A stretch of 64,000 nucleotides of DNA from Metaphire vulgaris (GCA_018105865.1 CM030859.1:5755943-5819942), one strand, 5' to 3'; shown: positions 1 through 14,431, counted from the stretch's first letter. Numbers and translations: made by a program. Notes: a model not told the origin generated them from the sequence alone.

Positions 1-110
1 TATATCGGAACTGGTGTGCCAAACTTCGTCAACTGACAAGGCACATTGAACTCAGTTCTTGTAACCGAATTCAGCTAGTTGTCCCCTTCCATTTATGATG
101 GCTAAATTTT

Positions 111-427
111 TTGGACAAATCTGTCTCGAGGGGGAATCTCATACATTCGAAGTTTCGAACACCCTCCCAGTTGAAATCTGTCTGGAAGGGGAATCTCTTA
201 CTTTGGAACACCCTCCCATATGAAATAACCTGGGAGGCCATCCGAGATAGGCTTGCACACAAACTAAAAACGAACCTACTTGACATTTCATACCAGATGT
301 CTCTGTAAAACGCTCTTGACTATGACCTTCGCCAGGCAGATAGCGCTATATTAATTGTCGTTTAATATTAATAATAATAATAATAATAATCATCATCATC
401 ATAATCATAATCATCATCATCATCATC
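111..427 (+). mobile_element. LINE 3' end with trinucleotide tail
   Basis: A short frame at 111-308 ends in LLLWNTLPYE followed by KLKTNLLD. This resembles the C-terminal end of CR1/L2/RTE-type ORF2 proteins (WN-LP, then L-K-T-LF). It is followed by GATAGCGCTATATTAATT and an (AAT)n/(CAT)n run at about 368-427. The GCGCTATA motif before a trinucleotide tail recurs at other LINE 3' ends in this window. The copy is 5'-truncated and dead. Confidence 0.5.
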
Positions 428-646
428 TGGCTTGCAGACCGCATTTACCTCTGTGTATGGGGGGTTCTGCAATGCCTATATTAGGCCTACTGTACATTTG
501 ATGTAATTATTTGAGAGTCGACTATATTGGAATAAATATATTTAAATATTAAATGTGAGGACATGCTTAAAAAGCAGAAATCTGCTGTATGTAAGCGTGT
601 ATGCATGAAGTCATCCGTTTACAGTTTCAACTGTTACTCCCACCTC

Positions 647-761
647 ACAATAATAATAACAACAATACCAATAACAATAACAATAACAATAACAATAACA
701 ACAATAATAATAATAATTATTATTGTTATTATTATCATTACCATCATTATTATCATACCAG

Positions 762-836
<75 letters not shown>

Positions 837-837
837 C
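647..837. repeat. compound microsatellite
   Basis: This is an (AATAAC)n-like run, then mixed AAT/ATT, then (TA)n at about 762-787 and (TTA)n at about 788-834. Frames across it encode only poly-N, I, T and L and are not genes. Confidence 0.95.
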
Positions 838-1192
838 GACAGTTGAAGGAATCAATTAGAGGAATACCATCTAGACATGATGATGCGCATTAATTTAAGT
901 CATCTTGGAGGGAGCGTAGTTGGCCTGGATCAAATGGGCACATAGTAAGGATCGACGAAGAGAAACTCTAAAGGCATGAAAAGCATAACCACTTTGCAAA
1001 TATGTATTTTCAGCTAATAGACTTTTTCGATTGCCACGTTGTTTAGATAATAAAAACCTTGCTTGATTTCTGATGCTTTAATTTTTTATACTAGTGAATG
1101 TTCTATATGGCTAAATCGCATGATAAACTGAAGGGAACAAAGAGGATTGGAAAAAAAAGTTGACCTCTCCAAAACAACAGATACAGTAGAAG
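838..1192. other. no recognisable feature
   Basis: Ordinary AT-rich sequence without a convincing reading frame or repeat boundary. Confidence 0.5.
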
Positions 1193-1626
1193 TTATATGA
1201 AAGAAAGCATAAGCAATGCATACACAGAAGCAGCAAACCCATTGGCCGCATGAAAAGGGATAAGACTGAACTTGATGCAGACAGAGAGATACATTTTCAA
1301 GTCACACTGAAGAGGTCTTATCATCAAAGGCAATGAATAGCTGCGTATCGTCGGCATAGAAGTGATATTCAGTAGAGAAATAAGAGAGAAGTGATCCAAG
1401 TGACATCGTATATAGAGTGAACAGGATTGGGACCCAGAACAGATCCCTGCTGAACACCAAAATCTATCTTCATAAGTGCAGTTACTTTGTCCTTATCAAT
1501 AGCAGACCAAGTATAATCGTGAACAGCCAGGAGAGCAGTTTCAGACGAATGAACTTTTCGATTTGCAGATTGTTTAGATAATAACACTGGTCGACAGTGA
1601 AAATGTAAGTGACTTACAAATGTCAT
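1193..1626 (-). pseudogene. CR1-like LINE reverse transcriptase fragment
   Basis: The minus-strand frame reads QSANRKVHSSETALLAVHDY, then GVQQGSVLGP. These are the RT segments normally written QSAYRKxHSTETALL and [10 protein letters not shown]. The catalytic first-aspartate block (LLDLSAAFDT) between them is missing, so the copy carries an internal deletion. The YADD block is not readable. It is a dead, 5'- and 3'-truncated LINE copy of the jockey-superfamily (CR1/L2-like) type. Confidence 0.7.
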
Positions 1627-1959
1627 AAGTATTTTGGTGTCATGAACACGTATATGACAAATATTGTTGTTAGGTCTAGTTTAGAATATAATTCATGTAG
1701 CTCATTTTCGCTGCTTCACCATGTAAATTGACCTAATACAACTGTCACAAATCCTAAACAAGCATAAGATTATGAAATATTGCATCCATGCACATTGCAT
1801 AATGCCACTATACTCACGTCATCCAGAGTTTGTTGCATCATTTTCTGATGCATTACAGTAATACTCCCAGGCTATAGAAATGGCAAGTAAATATTCATTC
1901 ATACTCATATATTCATATAGAACAACTTTGTTCCTGAGAAATCTGCGATTGAAGAAGAA

Positions 1960-2005
1960 ATTCATCGGAGCCCAATATTCGTTAGAATATTGGGCTCCAA
2001 TGAAT
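1960..2005. repeat. long inverted repeat (hairpin)
   Basis: The core is GGAGCCCAATATTC, loop GTTA, GAATATTGGGCTCC, with perfect 14-bp arms. After one mismatch the arms extend by ATTCAT/ATGAAT to about 21 bp. No element boundary was recognised; it could be the fused ends of a small MITE. Confidence 0.85.
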
Positions 2006-2860
2006 ATTAACGACTACGACTGCTTCAAAACATTCGTTATTTCTAACGATTTGCAGCGCCACCTATAGGAGACTACGAGCATAGGATTGATTGTTGCTGT
2101 TCCCACGTTTGCCGCTTGGCCGCCAGGCAGATGACTAGCGTGGACCACCCACGGTCAGAAGCCGCCCCAGTTCCCCACCCGCTGCTGCTAGCTGGCATGC
2201 ATGCATTCCATTATCTACTATAATGAATCTAACGACCCATAATGAATCTAACGACTTGCCCAGACTAATGAATAAGCGGTTCAGACTAACGATTTGGTTA
2301 CGTTTGAATACTAGTCAACTGCTACTGCGTCCAACATACTATTGTGGAGGAATTTTAATCTTACCTGTGTGTTTCATTTTGCAGCGTATATTGCCGCGTG
2401 TTACTCTTATACGCGTTGATATTGATTAATGATTTCTATATAGCGACGCTTCACAGTTTAGTCGCTAGAGTGTTGCGCCATAGCATTTTACTATAGAGTT
2501 GATCGTTTTCAGTAATCAATATCGATTAATAATTAATAATAATTAAGTTAGCGATTCTTTAGTTATAATTCGTGTACAAATAATTGGCAATAATTCATCA
2601 GTACTTACTTCAGCAGATGGCGCTTTTCGTTTCAAAATGGCAAACGATTTTTGAGTGGTGCAATAGCAAACCTTTTTATCGCGAGGATCTGATGTCTTAT
2701 ATCCAGGCCCATGAGAGCTGATGCAATTCGGTTGTGGAGCTTTTAAGCAAGCCTCTAAACGGTTAGAACCTCGTTCTGACCGTATGAGGTTTGATTCCGA
2801 GACAGTCTGCCACTTTGCCGTCAAAGTGCTCCGGTTTGGCCGGCATTCACGAAATCTACT
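2006..2860. other. no recognisable gene
   Basis: The sequence has several short direct repeats of AATCTAACGAC (about 2224-2255). A 122-codon open frame on the minus strand (2543-2911) runs into the tandem repeat at its start and has no recognised domain. I do not call it a gene. Confidence 0.4.
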
Positions 2861-3057
2861 ACAGGGGTCGCACACCCTAGCTCGAAGTGACGCGTAGTCA
2901 CAACTCAACACGCCACCGTGCCCGCTCGAAGTAGCGCGTAGCTACAACTCAACATACACCACAACAGGGGTCGCATACCCGAGCTCGGAGTGACGCGTAG
3001 TAACAACTCAACACGGCCACTGTGCCCGCTCGAAGAGACGAGTAGTCTCAACTCAAC
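2861..3057. repeat. 103-bp tandem duplication of covarying mini-hairpins
   Basis: Two tandem units (2861-2954 and 2964-3057) start with ACAGGGGTCGCA and each contains two small hairpins. The four hairpins sit in CTCGAAG or similar followed by stem-loop and ACTCAACA. Stems: GTGAC/GTCAC (2887-2901), GTAGC/GCTAC (2931-2945), GTGAC/GTAAC (2990-3004, one mismatch) and GAGAC/GTCTC (3035-3049). Loops are GCGTA or GAGTA. Stem bases change in a paired way while flanks and loop stay constant. Confidence 0.85.
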
Positions 3058-3172
3058 ATTACAATCATTGACTTAAATGTCACCAATGACTGGTAGCCAC
3101 CTCGAGATGTTTCATCTCGGGTACTACAAATCAAAAGATAAAACATAGCTATTCGCAGAAAAATTTGTCTAC

Positions 3173-3631
3173 CGACGGATATATCTGCGGATAAGACTTA
3201 GAAGACTTGCAGACATACGCTTAGATCGTCTTATAGATAGAACTTAATTGAGATCTAATTCTCCGCAGATATCTATGCGGATTAAGTGAAGTTCGTATAT
3301 TTGTTTGCAGCCTTATTTGACTGTTTTATTGCCTGTAGGAACTGATCATAGTGCAAACATTGGCGCAGATAGATACGCCTTATTATTGAGCATTGCATAA
3401 CCGTCTATCGTTGTTGCTAGTTAAGATACAAACCATTTGCTCTGCAAATATTCACGCAGATATATCTGCGGATACAGTTTTATGTTTGCTTGCCGATTGA
3501 TTAACTATTGAGATATATCCTTGCCAGCATAATTGCACGATTGATTGAAGACTGTTTCCGCGAAGATTCACGCAGATATTGTATTAACTCTTGTATAAGA
3601 AACTGTTTCATTCCCGCGGAAGTATCCGCGT
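3173..3631. repeat. recurring CGCAGATATATCTGCG-type palindromes
   Basis: Variants of one palindrome recur through an AT-rich tract: 3173-3192 (half-degenerate), 3262-3281 (TCCGCAGAT-ATCTATGCGGA), 3455-3470 (perfect 16-bp CGCAGATATATCTGCG), a half copy at 3571-3580, and CGCGGA-AGTA-TCCGCG at 3615-3630. No open frame covers the tract. It lies just upstream of the retroelement at 3829 and could be its 5' region or an unrelated repeat. Confidence 0.7.
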
Positions 3632-3828
3632 GTAATTCTTAGACGAAAAATGTTTTTTGGTGTTGATTAAAACTGCATTATAATCAAGTGATACGTGTTG
3701 TATATTCACAAGCAAGTCCATCCATATACCAGGGTGGGGACCTATATGTGTTTCGGACTCAAATTTCTCTTCCCGCCTGAAAAATCTTCCCTCGATCATT
3801 TCGGAAACATATCCGCGGAGATTGTCCA

Positions 3829-6036
3829 TTGCCATTAAGGGATCAAAAGAGAAGTTTTCGTCACATTATAGCTCCGACTACAATCATCACCTGTCCAACA
3901 GTCACTGTTCAGGACGTTGAACAGGCAATTAACTCTTTTGTGAAAAGCTCTGCAGGTGGACCTGATGGCTTCCGACCACAACATCTGGTCGAGCTGGTGA
4001 AAAAAAGTCAGCGGCTGAATTGTTGAGGGTCCTAACCGATTTCATCAACGTCATCTTGTCCGGAATATGCCCTCAACAGGTAATACCTATTCTTTTTGGA
4101 GGCAACCTAGCATTATCTAAGAAATCTGGCGGATTAAGACCCATCGCTATCGGATACATCTGGCGTCGTCTGGTTGCGAAATGCGCCAACCGAAATGCAG
4201 TTAGCAAGCTGGCTCCAGACCTTATCCCAATTCAGATCGGAGTGGGATGCCCAGGTGGATGCGAGGCTGCAGTTCACGCCGCTCGCACCTTCATTACGAA
4301 TATGCGTCATGACCAGCTATTTGTTAAACTGGATTTCGCCAACGCCTTCAACAGCGTTAGACGGGACGTGTTGCTGAGATCGGTCTACGAACATATTCCT
4401 GAGCTTTACCTCTTCATACACCAAAGCTACGCTTACCCTTCAATTCTCCAATTTGGTCCGTTTTCAATAAGGTCAGAAATGGGCCCTCAGCAGGGAGACC
4501 CACTAGGACCACTGCTTTTCTGTCTTCCTCTGCAGCCAACTCTACGTTCCATCCAGTCACAGCTGAAGATTGGATACCTAGACGATTTGACGCTCGGATG
4601 GTCACAGGAAGCAGTAATGAACGATCTTAGGAAGATCATCGAACTCGAGACTAGCTTGGGGATCAGCCTCAACCGACGCAAATGCGAAATCTATGGCGAA
4701 TCTTCTGTTGTCAGCGACGCTTTCAGCGATTTCAGACGCGTCGAGTTTAGCTCTTTGGAATTACTCGGTGCACCACTTTTCAAAGGATCGGCATTTGATG
4801 AATCGCTCAGAAGTCAATGCGCTACACTCGTAAATGCAATTAAGCGACTCTGTTGTCTTCCTACACAACATGCACTTATTCTCCTCAGATCTTCGTTTGG
4901 AGCACCTAAACTTACCCACCTGTTAAGATGCTCTCCGTGTAGCGAACACCCGCTTCTCGAAGCTATTGATAAAATCATGCGCACCGGTCTTCAGAATATC
5001 TTGAATGTAGACTTGGATGATATGCAGTGGCTCCAGGCAACCCTACCAATTCGTGAGGGTGGACTAGAATTTCGCGCGGTGTCGACGCTGGCTCCTTTTG
5101 CTTACTTAGCTTCAGCCGCGTCCACTGAACGTACGAAGTCGGCCATAATCGGGCCATTAGACACGCAGGATCCACTCTTATCGCAGCTGATCATCAAGAT
5201 CAAAGCACCCTCCTCAACTATCGAATCTTTACCAACTTCACAGAAGGCGTGAGAAGGACCCGCAATAGAACAAACGCGCAAACAAATCTGGGACAGCTAC
5301 ACGGATTCTTTCAACCGGGTTCGACTTGCTGCTGTCCGCTGCCCCACATGCGCGAGATTGGCTGCATGCTTTACCATTAACATCCTACGCCTGTTTCTGG
5401 ACAGCGAGGCTATTAGAGTGGCGGTTGGTTTCCGACTAGGTCTCAATATCTGTGCGCCACATAAATGTCAGTGCGGATAAATCGCCGATCCACGCGGACA
5501 GCACGGTTTTGTCTGCAGACTGTCCGCCGGCCGTTCTATCAGACATTGCACACTGAACGACATCATTTGCAGGCTCTTCAACAAGCCGGTGTCCCGAGCA
5601 CGAAAGAGCCGCTGGGTCTCCTTCGGTCCGAAGAGGCCACTCTCATTCCTTGGGCCAGTGGCAAATATGTGGCATGGGACGTCACGTCACATCTGTCCAC
5701 ACTTGCGCCAAATCCTACTTGCATCTGACCTCAAACTCACTCGGGGCCGCAGCGGAAAATGCAGCAACACGCAAGCATCACAAATACTCCGGCCTTCCCG
5801 TCTCATACAAATTTATTCCGATTATATTTGAAACTATGGGACCACTCAACGCAGAAGGCAGCGAGTTCATCGCCGAAATTGGTCGTCGAATTGCATGCGT
5901 TACAGGAGATCCGAGAGAGTCATTCTACTTATTCCAGCGTCTCTCAGCCTGCACACAGCGATTCAATAACGTAGCATTTAAAGGAACTTTTTCATCGAAA
6001 ACCAAAAACCTGCCAGAGCTGCATTCATTCAAGATT
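3829..6036 (+). pseudogene. non-LTR retrotransposon polyprotein (YLDD reverse transcriptase plus R2-type C-terminus)
   Basis: The first frame (3829-4026) holds SAGGPDGFRPQHLVELV, the entry to the RT domain. After a frameshift, 4020-5252 encodes 410 aa of RT: GGLRPIAIGY, GCPGGCEAAVHAARTF, VKLDFANAFNSV (motif A), GPQQGDPLGPLLF (motif B) and GYLDDLTLG (motif C, with YLDD rather than the usual YADD). Past a stop and frameshifts (5250-6030) come a Cys-rich segment with FVCRLSAGRSIRHCTLND and then EPLGLL, WDVT and RRIACVTGDPRESFYLFQRL. This is the C-terminal block expected of early-branching (R2-like) elements with a restriction-like endonuclease. A second copy of the family lies on the minus strand at 16200-20110. 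The N-terminus is missing. Confidence 0.8.
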
Positions 6037-9130
<3,094 letters not shown>

Positions 9131-9211
9131 ATAGATTACGTACTGAAACTGTACTATTTTGCGTGTTAATAGTGTATAGATGCGTCAAGTTTATATAGTT
9201 ATATAGTTAGC

Positions 9212-9545
9212 GTCAGTGGCGGTTCCACGTGACTTGGGAGATGAGTGGGGTGAGTGGGGATGCATTCTCACCGGACTTTTTTGCTTGTAAAAACGATTTT
9301 TGGGCAAAAAGTCAAGTAAATTACGGGGAAAACTGCGGATGGCCTATTTTGCTTGTTGACCTATCTTTTTCGCGAAAGTCTAGTAAAATTAGATAAAAAT
9401 TGTAAAATTAGGGAGAAAATTTGCCTTTTTGTCAGCTTTGTTGGCAAAGTTTATTGATTTTCTCTTATTTTTCACCCCCCCCCCCAACTTCCTATAGATT
9501 CGTTTCATCCCTCACCCCGACTAAGAAATCCTGGAACCGGCTAAT
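9212..9545. mobile_element. candidate hAT-type MITE
   Basis: Left end CAGTGGCGGTTCCA; the right end is the complement of CATTAGCCGGTTCCAGG. The termini match only partly and I see no 8-bp duplication. The CAGTGGCGG start is typical of hAT non-autonomous elements, and another clear one lies at 41874. No coding content. Confidence 0.45.
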
Positions 9546-10069
9546 GAATATTTTATAACGAAAGCAATGTTCTAACGAATGCTTTCTAACAAATATTTGA
9601 AATTAATATATTCAGAGCAATGAATATTCATTTCTAACGATAATTGCCATCTCTACCAGTACCAGGCATGCGTCCAGCCTGTATGTTGAAGCCATCTGTG
9701 GACGCCATGTTTGTTAGCGCGCAACATTGCGTTTGCGATAGGCGACATCCAAGCGACATCCAAGGGTGATAGCATTCGAATCGAATACGTTTCATTTAAT
9801 TTATAATGAAATAGCTGAATAAAATAATCGTCGAACGTTTGCTGAATCATCCCAGCGAGATTGAAAATTGTCGCAACTTCTGAATTTTGTAGCCTGTTTT
9901 CAAATCCGAGCTTTTCTGGGCTTTTTAAAAACGCAATCTGGGCTTTTTCCTATGTTTTGCGTGAATACATATGGCGGATAGGCTCCGCCCATACGTCCAT
10001 AGCTGGCTTCATCCGTTAAGTTAGGCTCATGCTCTCTTCTGGGTATCATTCCTCCAAGTTACCAGGCTA

Positions 10070-10095
10070 CTGCTGACGTAAGCTGACGTCAGCAG
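10070..10095. repeat. ACGTCAGCAG inverted repeat
   Basis: CTGCTGACGT, 6-base spacer, ACGTCAGCAG: perfect 10-bp arms just upstream of a TATAAAG box (10111-10117). It may belong to the promoter of the small frame at 10229. Confidence 0.6.
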
Positions 10096-10228
10096 TGTAC
10101 TTTTAGTCGTATAAAGGCCAGTTAGAAAGTTTGAGCATTTCAAATATTTCAGACTTCGTGGGAAGTTCTATTTCATGTTACATGAAACTGTTACTATTTT
10201 ATTAACTTAGTGAAAATACTAAGCACCA

Positions 10229-10300
10229 ATGCCTCGAAAGTGCACAAATACTCTGAACAATTTCTGTTATATTTGCGGGGAAGCGATATTTGTCTGCTAG
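10229..10300 (+). pseudogene. N-terminal fragment of the Chapaev-like transposase family
   Basis: A 23-codon frame begins MPRKCTNTLNNFCYICGE and then stops. The cysteine pattern (C, then CYICG) matches the start of the protein at 58992 (-), which reads CRNDPDKCCYICGC. It is preceded by TATAAAG at 10111-10117, about 110 bp upstream, so this may be the 5' end of a decayed element. The rest of the transposase is not seen here. Confidence 0.5.
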
Positions 10301-10574
10301 CTAGCTGTTTAAGTTAATTTGACTGAAGTACTGCACTTTTTCTATCGGAATGTCAAAGTTTATTTAATGAATTGCACAAAGCTTTTGGTGAATTTAGATT
10401 TTCGTTCACAAGAGTGGAGAGAACCTGGACTTTGACATTATTTGTCATCTTACTAACATAGCGACATTACTCTCTAAACCGTTTGAAGCCGTTTAGAATG
10501 TCGCCATGCTCATTCTAGTTTACTCATATGCTGAACTGCATCTTTAATATCTTTGCTGAACCGGGGTTGTGAAG

Positions 10575-11456
10575 GATTCAAATAAATTGCTTTTAAACCC
10601 GGCTAAAACTGAATGTCTACTTTTAGGCACAAAGCCCCAGGTCAAAAAATTTTACACTATAAACTCGTTAAGATTGTGGATTCGACTATTCATGTAAGCA
10701 CTTCTGCACGGGATCTGGCAGTTACTTTTGATTCCACACTTTCTTTCACAAATCATACAAATAGCATCTGTAAAGTAGCTCACTGCCATCTTCGTGATTT
10801 GTACCGTATTAGGAAATGTCTATATAAATCTGCATTAATGCTCTTGGCCTTAGCCGTAGTGTCTAGCCGTCTTGATTACTGCAACTCCTTTCTCTTTGGC
10901 ATCTCAAAATCCAACCTGGCTAACTCCAACGAGTTCAAAATTCACTGGCTCGGGTGGTTTAGAAACCCCAAAGTGTGAGCATATAACTCCAGTTCGTAAG
11001 GGTCTTCATTGTCTTCCAATTAAAGAAAGGATTGACTTTAAAATATGTCTTCAGTTATACAAAACACTTTATTACAAGGAACCTAGTTACCTTCTTTCTA
11101 AAATTTCTATGCAAACAAGCAAATACTTGACCAGATCCTCGTCTGCAATAGTTCTCTCCCTCTTCCATACTCAGACAGTTCTTGACTCTCGTGCCTTTTC
11201 AGTGGCTGCCTCCAAACTCTGGAACTCATTGCCTCAACATGTCCGCATTGCAAAATTCATTACAAATTTTAAAAAAAGATTAAAAACCCATCTTTTTGAC
11301 CTGGCCTATCCACCATAGACTGTCACCCTTTTGCCTGGCCGGATACCCTGGACTTGACCTGGATTTTTAATTATTTGGATTTGGTGTGTCATCGGTTGAT
11401 GCTCCTGTGCATTATGAAGTGACGCTATAGAAGTTTAAGATTAGATTAGATTAGAT
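10575..11456 (+). pseudogene. CR1-like LINE, C-terminal half and 3' end
   Basis: Frames encode NPAKTECLLLG, SRLDYCNSFLFG, GLHCLPIKERIDFKI and FKKRLKTHLFDLAY, the post-RT part of a CR1/L2-type ORF2. The 3' UTR ends in a GATTA-repeat tail at about 11437-11455. Two more copies of this 3' end lie inverted at 21125-21245 and 38340-38500. Confidence 0.85.
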
Positions 11457-11640
11457 CACCTGAACTTTGGAACTCGATCCCAGCTTTCCGCCGCAGACTT
11501 GGACACTTTCAAACAATCAAATCTGAATCCTCATTTCCTATAATTCCTGCATTGTCTCCTCAAGTCTTCAGGTCTAAGCTTAAATCTTTCCCTTTTCTTA
11601 AATAATTTCCTTCATAGCTGCATGAAGGAAATTATTCTGG
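11457..11640 (+). mobile_element. LINE 3' fragment (TTAC-tail family)
   Basis: The sequence encodes ELWNSIPAFR and matches the stretch at 37013-37170 of the longer LINE (35428-37345), including CATTTCCTTCATAGCTG-like 3' sequence. It abuts the tail of the previous LINE. Confidence 0.7.
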
Positions 11641-11880
11641 TTTAATTATCCTAGTCTCGCTGCCCTTCGGGTGTTGACTATTGCCTGGCTGATCATGTAC
11701 CTTCCCCATAGCTATTTTAAGAAAGGCAAGGTACATCACATCACCTGCTTTTCTTTCATATAGCTTGCCATAAATCTCCTCTAAAAAGTCCAGTATATTT
11801 GTTAAGTAAAATCTTCTATTAAGAATTCCATGCTGACTATCCTTTAAAATTTTGTGTTTCATAAGATGACCCAATAACTT
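11640..11880 (-). pseudogene. Rex1-like LINE RT fragment
   Basis: The minus frame holds SQHGILNRRFYLTNILDFLE, then KAGDVMYLAF. This is the segment around RT motif A of Rex1-like LINEs (QHGF-KGRSCLTNLLDF, then DVIYLDF). The catalytic Asp is replaced by Ala in YLAF. A longer relative is at 28430-31850. Confidence 0.65.
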
Positions 11881-11984
11881 TGCTTTTACTATTTTCCCAA
11901 CACTTTACATAGTATGCAAGTCAATAATAATGATGATATTGGACCAGAAATCTTCCAATAAGAAATAATTGCAGCAATCAGAAC

Positions 11985-13140
11985 CTAAAGAATAACGAAG
12001 CTGAAAGAATTTACAATAAACCTACAGAAATGCTCAAGAATCTGGGTGAAAGGGCAACAAAATAATTAATGAGGCTGTGTCAAGAAATATATCGGAGTGG
12101 CCAGAAGACTTCCTTCAAACAGACTTCCTTCCAATTGAAAAGAAACAGAGTGCAACTGAATGTGGAGACTAGAGCAATAAGCCTGCTTGTGCATGCTTCG
12201 AAAATAGTTTTGAAGATCCTTACAAAACGAGTCAAACAATGGAGCCCTGAACCTGTACTAGGACAGAGAACATGGTGATGACGACAAAACGAAGGCAGTT
12301 AAGGGGATCAGTGAAGGACAGTACGGATTCAGGAAAGGCAGAGGTACCAGAGATGCAATAGGAATTCTTAGGGCGCTGGGAAAAAGAAGCATAGAAAGGG
12401 GCCTTGAAATCTACATCTGCTTTGTGGACTATGAAAAGGCGAGTGGACTGGACAAAACTGATGAGGGCACGCAGAAGAATGGGAATAGACTACAGAGACA
12501 GAAAACTAATCGGAAACCTGTACGTCAATCAATCAATATCTATCCGTGTGAATGGAAAAGACTGAACCAGGAACTCTGGGAAAGGGGTGAGACAAGGATG
12601 CCCTCTCTCACCGTTTCTGTTCAATATCTACACAGAAGAACTCGTAAGAGAAGACTTCTTTGAGAACACAGAAGATGGAGTAGTGGTGGGTGGAAAACGG
12701 ATAAAGGACATAAGATTTGCTGAAGACCTGGCAATTATGGCAAACACCGACCATGGATTGCAGAGGTTGATGGACTCTCTTAACACATAATCAAAGGATT
12801 ACGGAATGAAAATCTATTTAAAGAAGACAAACACAATGAAAATCAGCAGAAACGGTGGATAAATAAAAATAATCATTGATGGAGTGGAAATAGAACAAGT
12901 AGAAGAATTCTGTTATCTTGGAAGCCTGCTTGACACAAATGCCAAGTGTCATATAGAAATAAAGAGAAGAATTTCCATGGGGAAAGAAGCCTTTATGGAC
13001 AAAAGAGAACTACTGAGAATGAATTTTACCCAAAATCTTAAAAACGATTGGTCAAAACACTGATCTTGGACTCTATGGATCAGAAACTTGGACGCCCAAG
13101 AAAGAAGGCATTAAGAGACTAGAGGCATTGGAAATGTCAG
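11985..13140 (+). pseudogene. RTE-like LINE reverse transcriptase
   Basis: Overlapping frames read YRAISLLVHASKIVLKILTKRV (split), QYGFRKGRGTRDAIG, ICFVDYEKA (motif A), RQGCPLSPFLFNIYTEELV (motif B), IRFAEDLAIMAN (motif C, ADD decayed to AED) and VEEFCYLGSLLDTNAKCH. This is a typical RTE/BovB-type RT with several frameshifts. A close relative of its C-terminal part is at 34635-35400. Confidence 0.85.
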
Positions 13141-13330
13141 ATCTATGCTTAAAATACATCTCTTCCAATTAGCATTTCCTCCATAGTCTGTCTTGCTGTT
13201 TCCCTCTGACTGATCTCTGGAATGACCTGATCTTTTGCGGATGGATTTGAAGTACCATCGATTGATTCTCTTGAATATTAGAAATTGTGCTATAGAAGTG
13301 CATAATAATAATAATTATTATTATTATTGT
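13141..13330 (+). mobile_element. LINE 3' end
   Basis: The sequence has the 3' UTR layout of the CR1-like group (ATTGTGCTATAGAAGTGC, then (AAT)n), like 11400-11456. Coding content is limited to LKIHLFQLAFPP-like residues. Confidence 0.6.
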
Positions 13331-13340
13331 CTCTTTGATT

Positions 13341-13344
<4 letters not shown>

Positions 13345-13396
<52 letters not shown>
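13345..13396. repeat. (TA)n microsatellite
   Basis: About 50 bp of alternating TA. It probably served as insertion target for the transposon that starts at 13400. Confidence 0.95.
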
Positions 13397-13400
<4 letters not shown>

Positions 13401-13839
13401 AGGTGCTCCATAGGTCAATGGTCAAAATTTTGTTTCTCTCAAAAATCAGCTCCCTGCCCTTTTTCCCATTCATTGATGCATGTAAATAAAGCATGTAAGT
13501 TTTTGTGTGAATTTAAGTTGTGTAAGCCTTGCCACCAGCTTGCCAAAGATGTGACAATGTATTTAAACAAACGCAAAAACTTAAAAATTAGAAAATTTCA
13601 TGTCCTACCTTAATTTATCACAAGAAGACGAGATTGCATGTCATGCAAAAGAGAAGAATGTGACAAGCGTGACATATTAACACTTAGGGCTTTCAAAAAT
13701 CTATTCAGGAGTGCAGAAATATCGATGATGGCAAATAAGTTAAAATTTGTCAGTTGGTCAGAGAACGACATTGATGGCTGCATTTATCTCCGAGGATGGA
13801 GCTGATGTTAAAACTGTGACACTGTCAAAATCTAGTCAT

Positions 13840-14295
13840 ACCAGGAAAGGTAGAGGGGAAATAGCAAGAGGGAGACAAAGAATAAAGTATACAGACAGCC
13901 TAAGAGAAGCAACAAGAGCTAAAGACAACTTCGAACTGATAAGGAAAACCAGAAACAGAGAATAGTGGAAAACTGGAAACCCATGGTCACCAACGTAGCA
14001 GTACATGGCACGTCAAGAAAGAACAGAAGAAAAACACTATCAAAGTCAAGTACCAGAAGAGCAGGTAAGGCAATTTGAACGGAAGCGGCTCTTCTTGTAA
14101 AAACATCGTTTACTGTACCGAAGTGAACAATGGGATGGAAAATTGTGCCAGGAGACAGTGAGAGACTAGCTGTCTCATAGCAGGACTGCCAGCTCCCAGA
14201 GAAGAGAAGGTAAACTGTTTGATGTTCCAGCCATATCTGATGGCACTGGAGCAACCCAGGAAACTGTCGCCCAGGATGTGATAATAATAATAATT
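13840..14295 (+). mobile_element. RTE-like LINE 3' end
   Basis: The frame RGRGEIARGRQRIKYTDSL followed by ELIRKTRNRE is the extreme C-terminus of RTE-type ORF2 (endonuclease-RT elements with YGHVMR-GRP...M). The 3' UTR ends in (AAT)n at 14280-14294. Nested in the transposon above. Confidence 0.65.
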
Positions 14296-14431
14296 ACAAT
14301 TACAAAGCACAATAATTATTGTGGAGCTTGTGTAAAGCTGGAGACATTACTAGGTAGAAAATTATTCTAATTTGCTTGTCGACACAATGTAATGGAAAGA
14401 ATGTTGTGAAAAGTTTGGCAGGAATTATTCG

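Noticed and set aside
601..859. Several open frames of about 70-100 codons
   Set aside because: They consist of microsatellite translation (poly-N, I, T, L) only.
2785..2802. GGTTTGATTCC resembling a polymerase III B box
   Set aside because: No A box at the right distance and no cloverleaf.
2543..2911. 122-codon minus-strand frame
   Set aside because: It begins inside the hairpin tandem repeat, has no known domain and no homologous frame elsewhere in the window.
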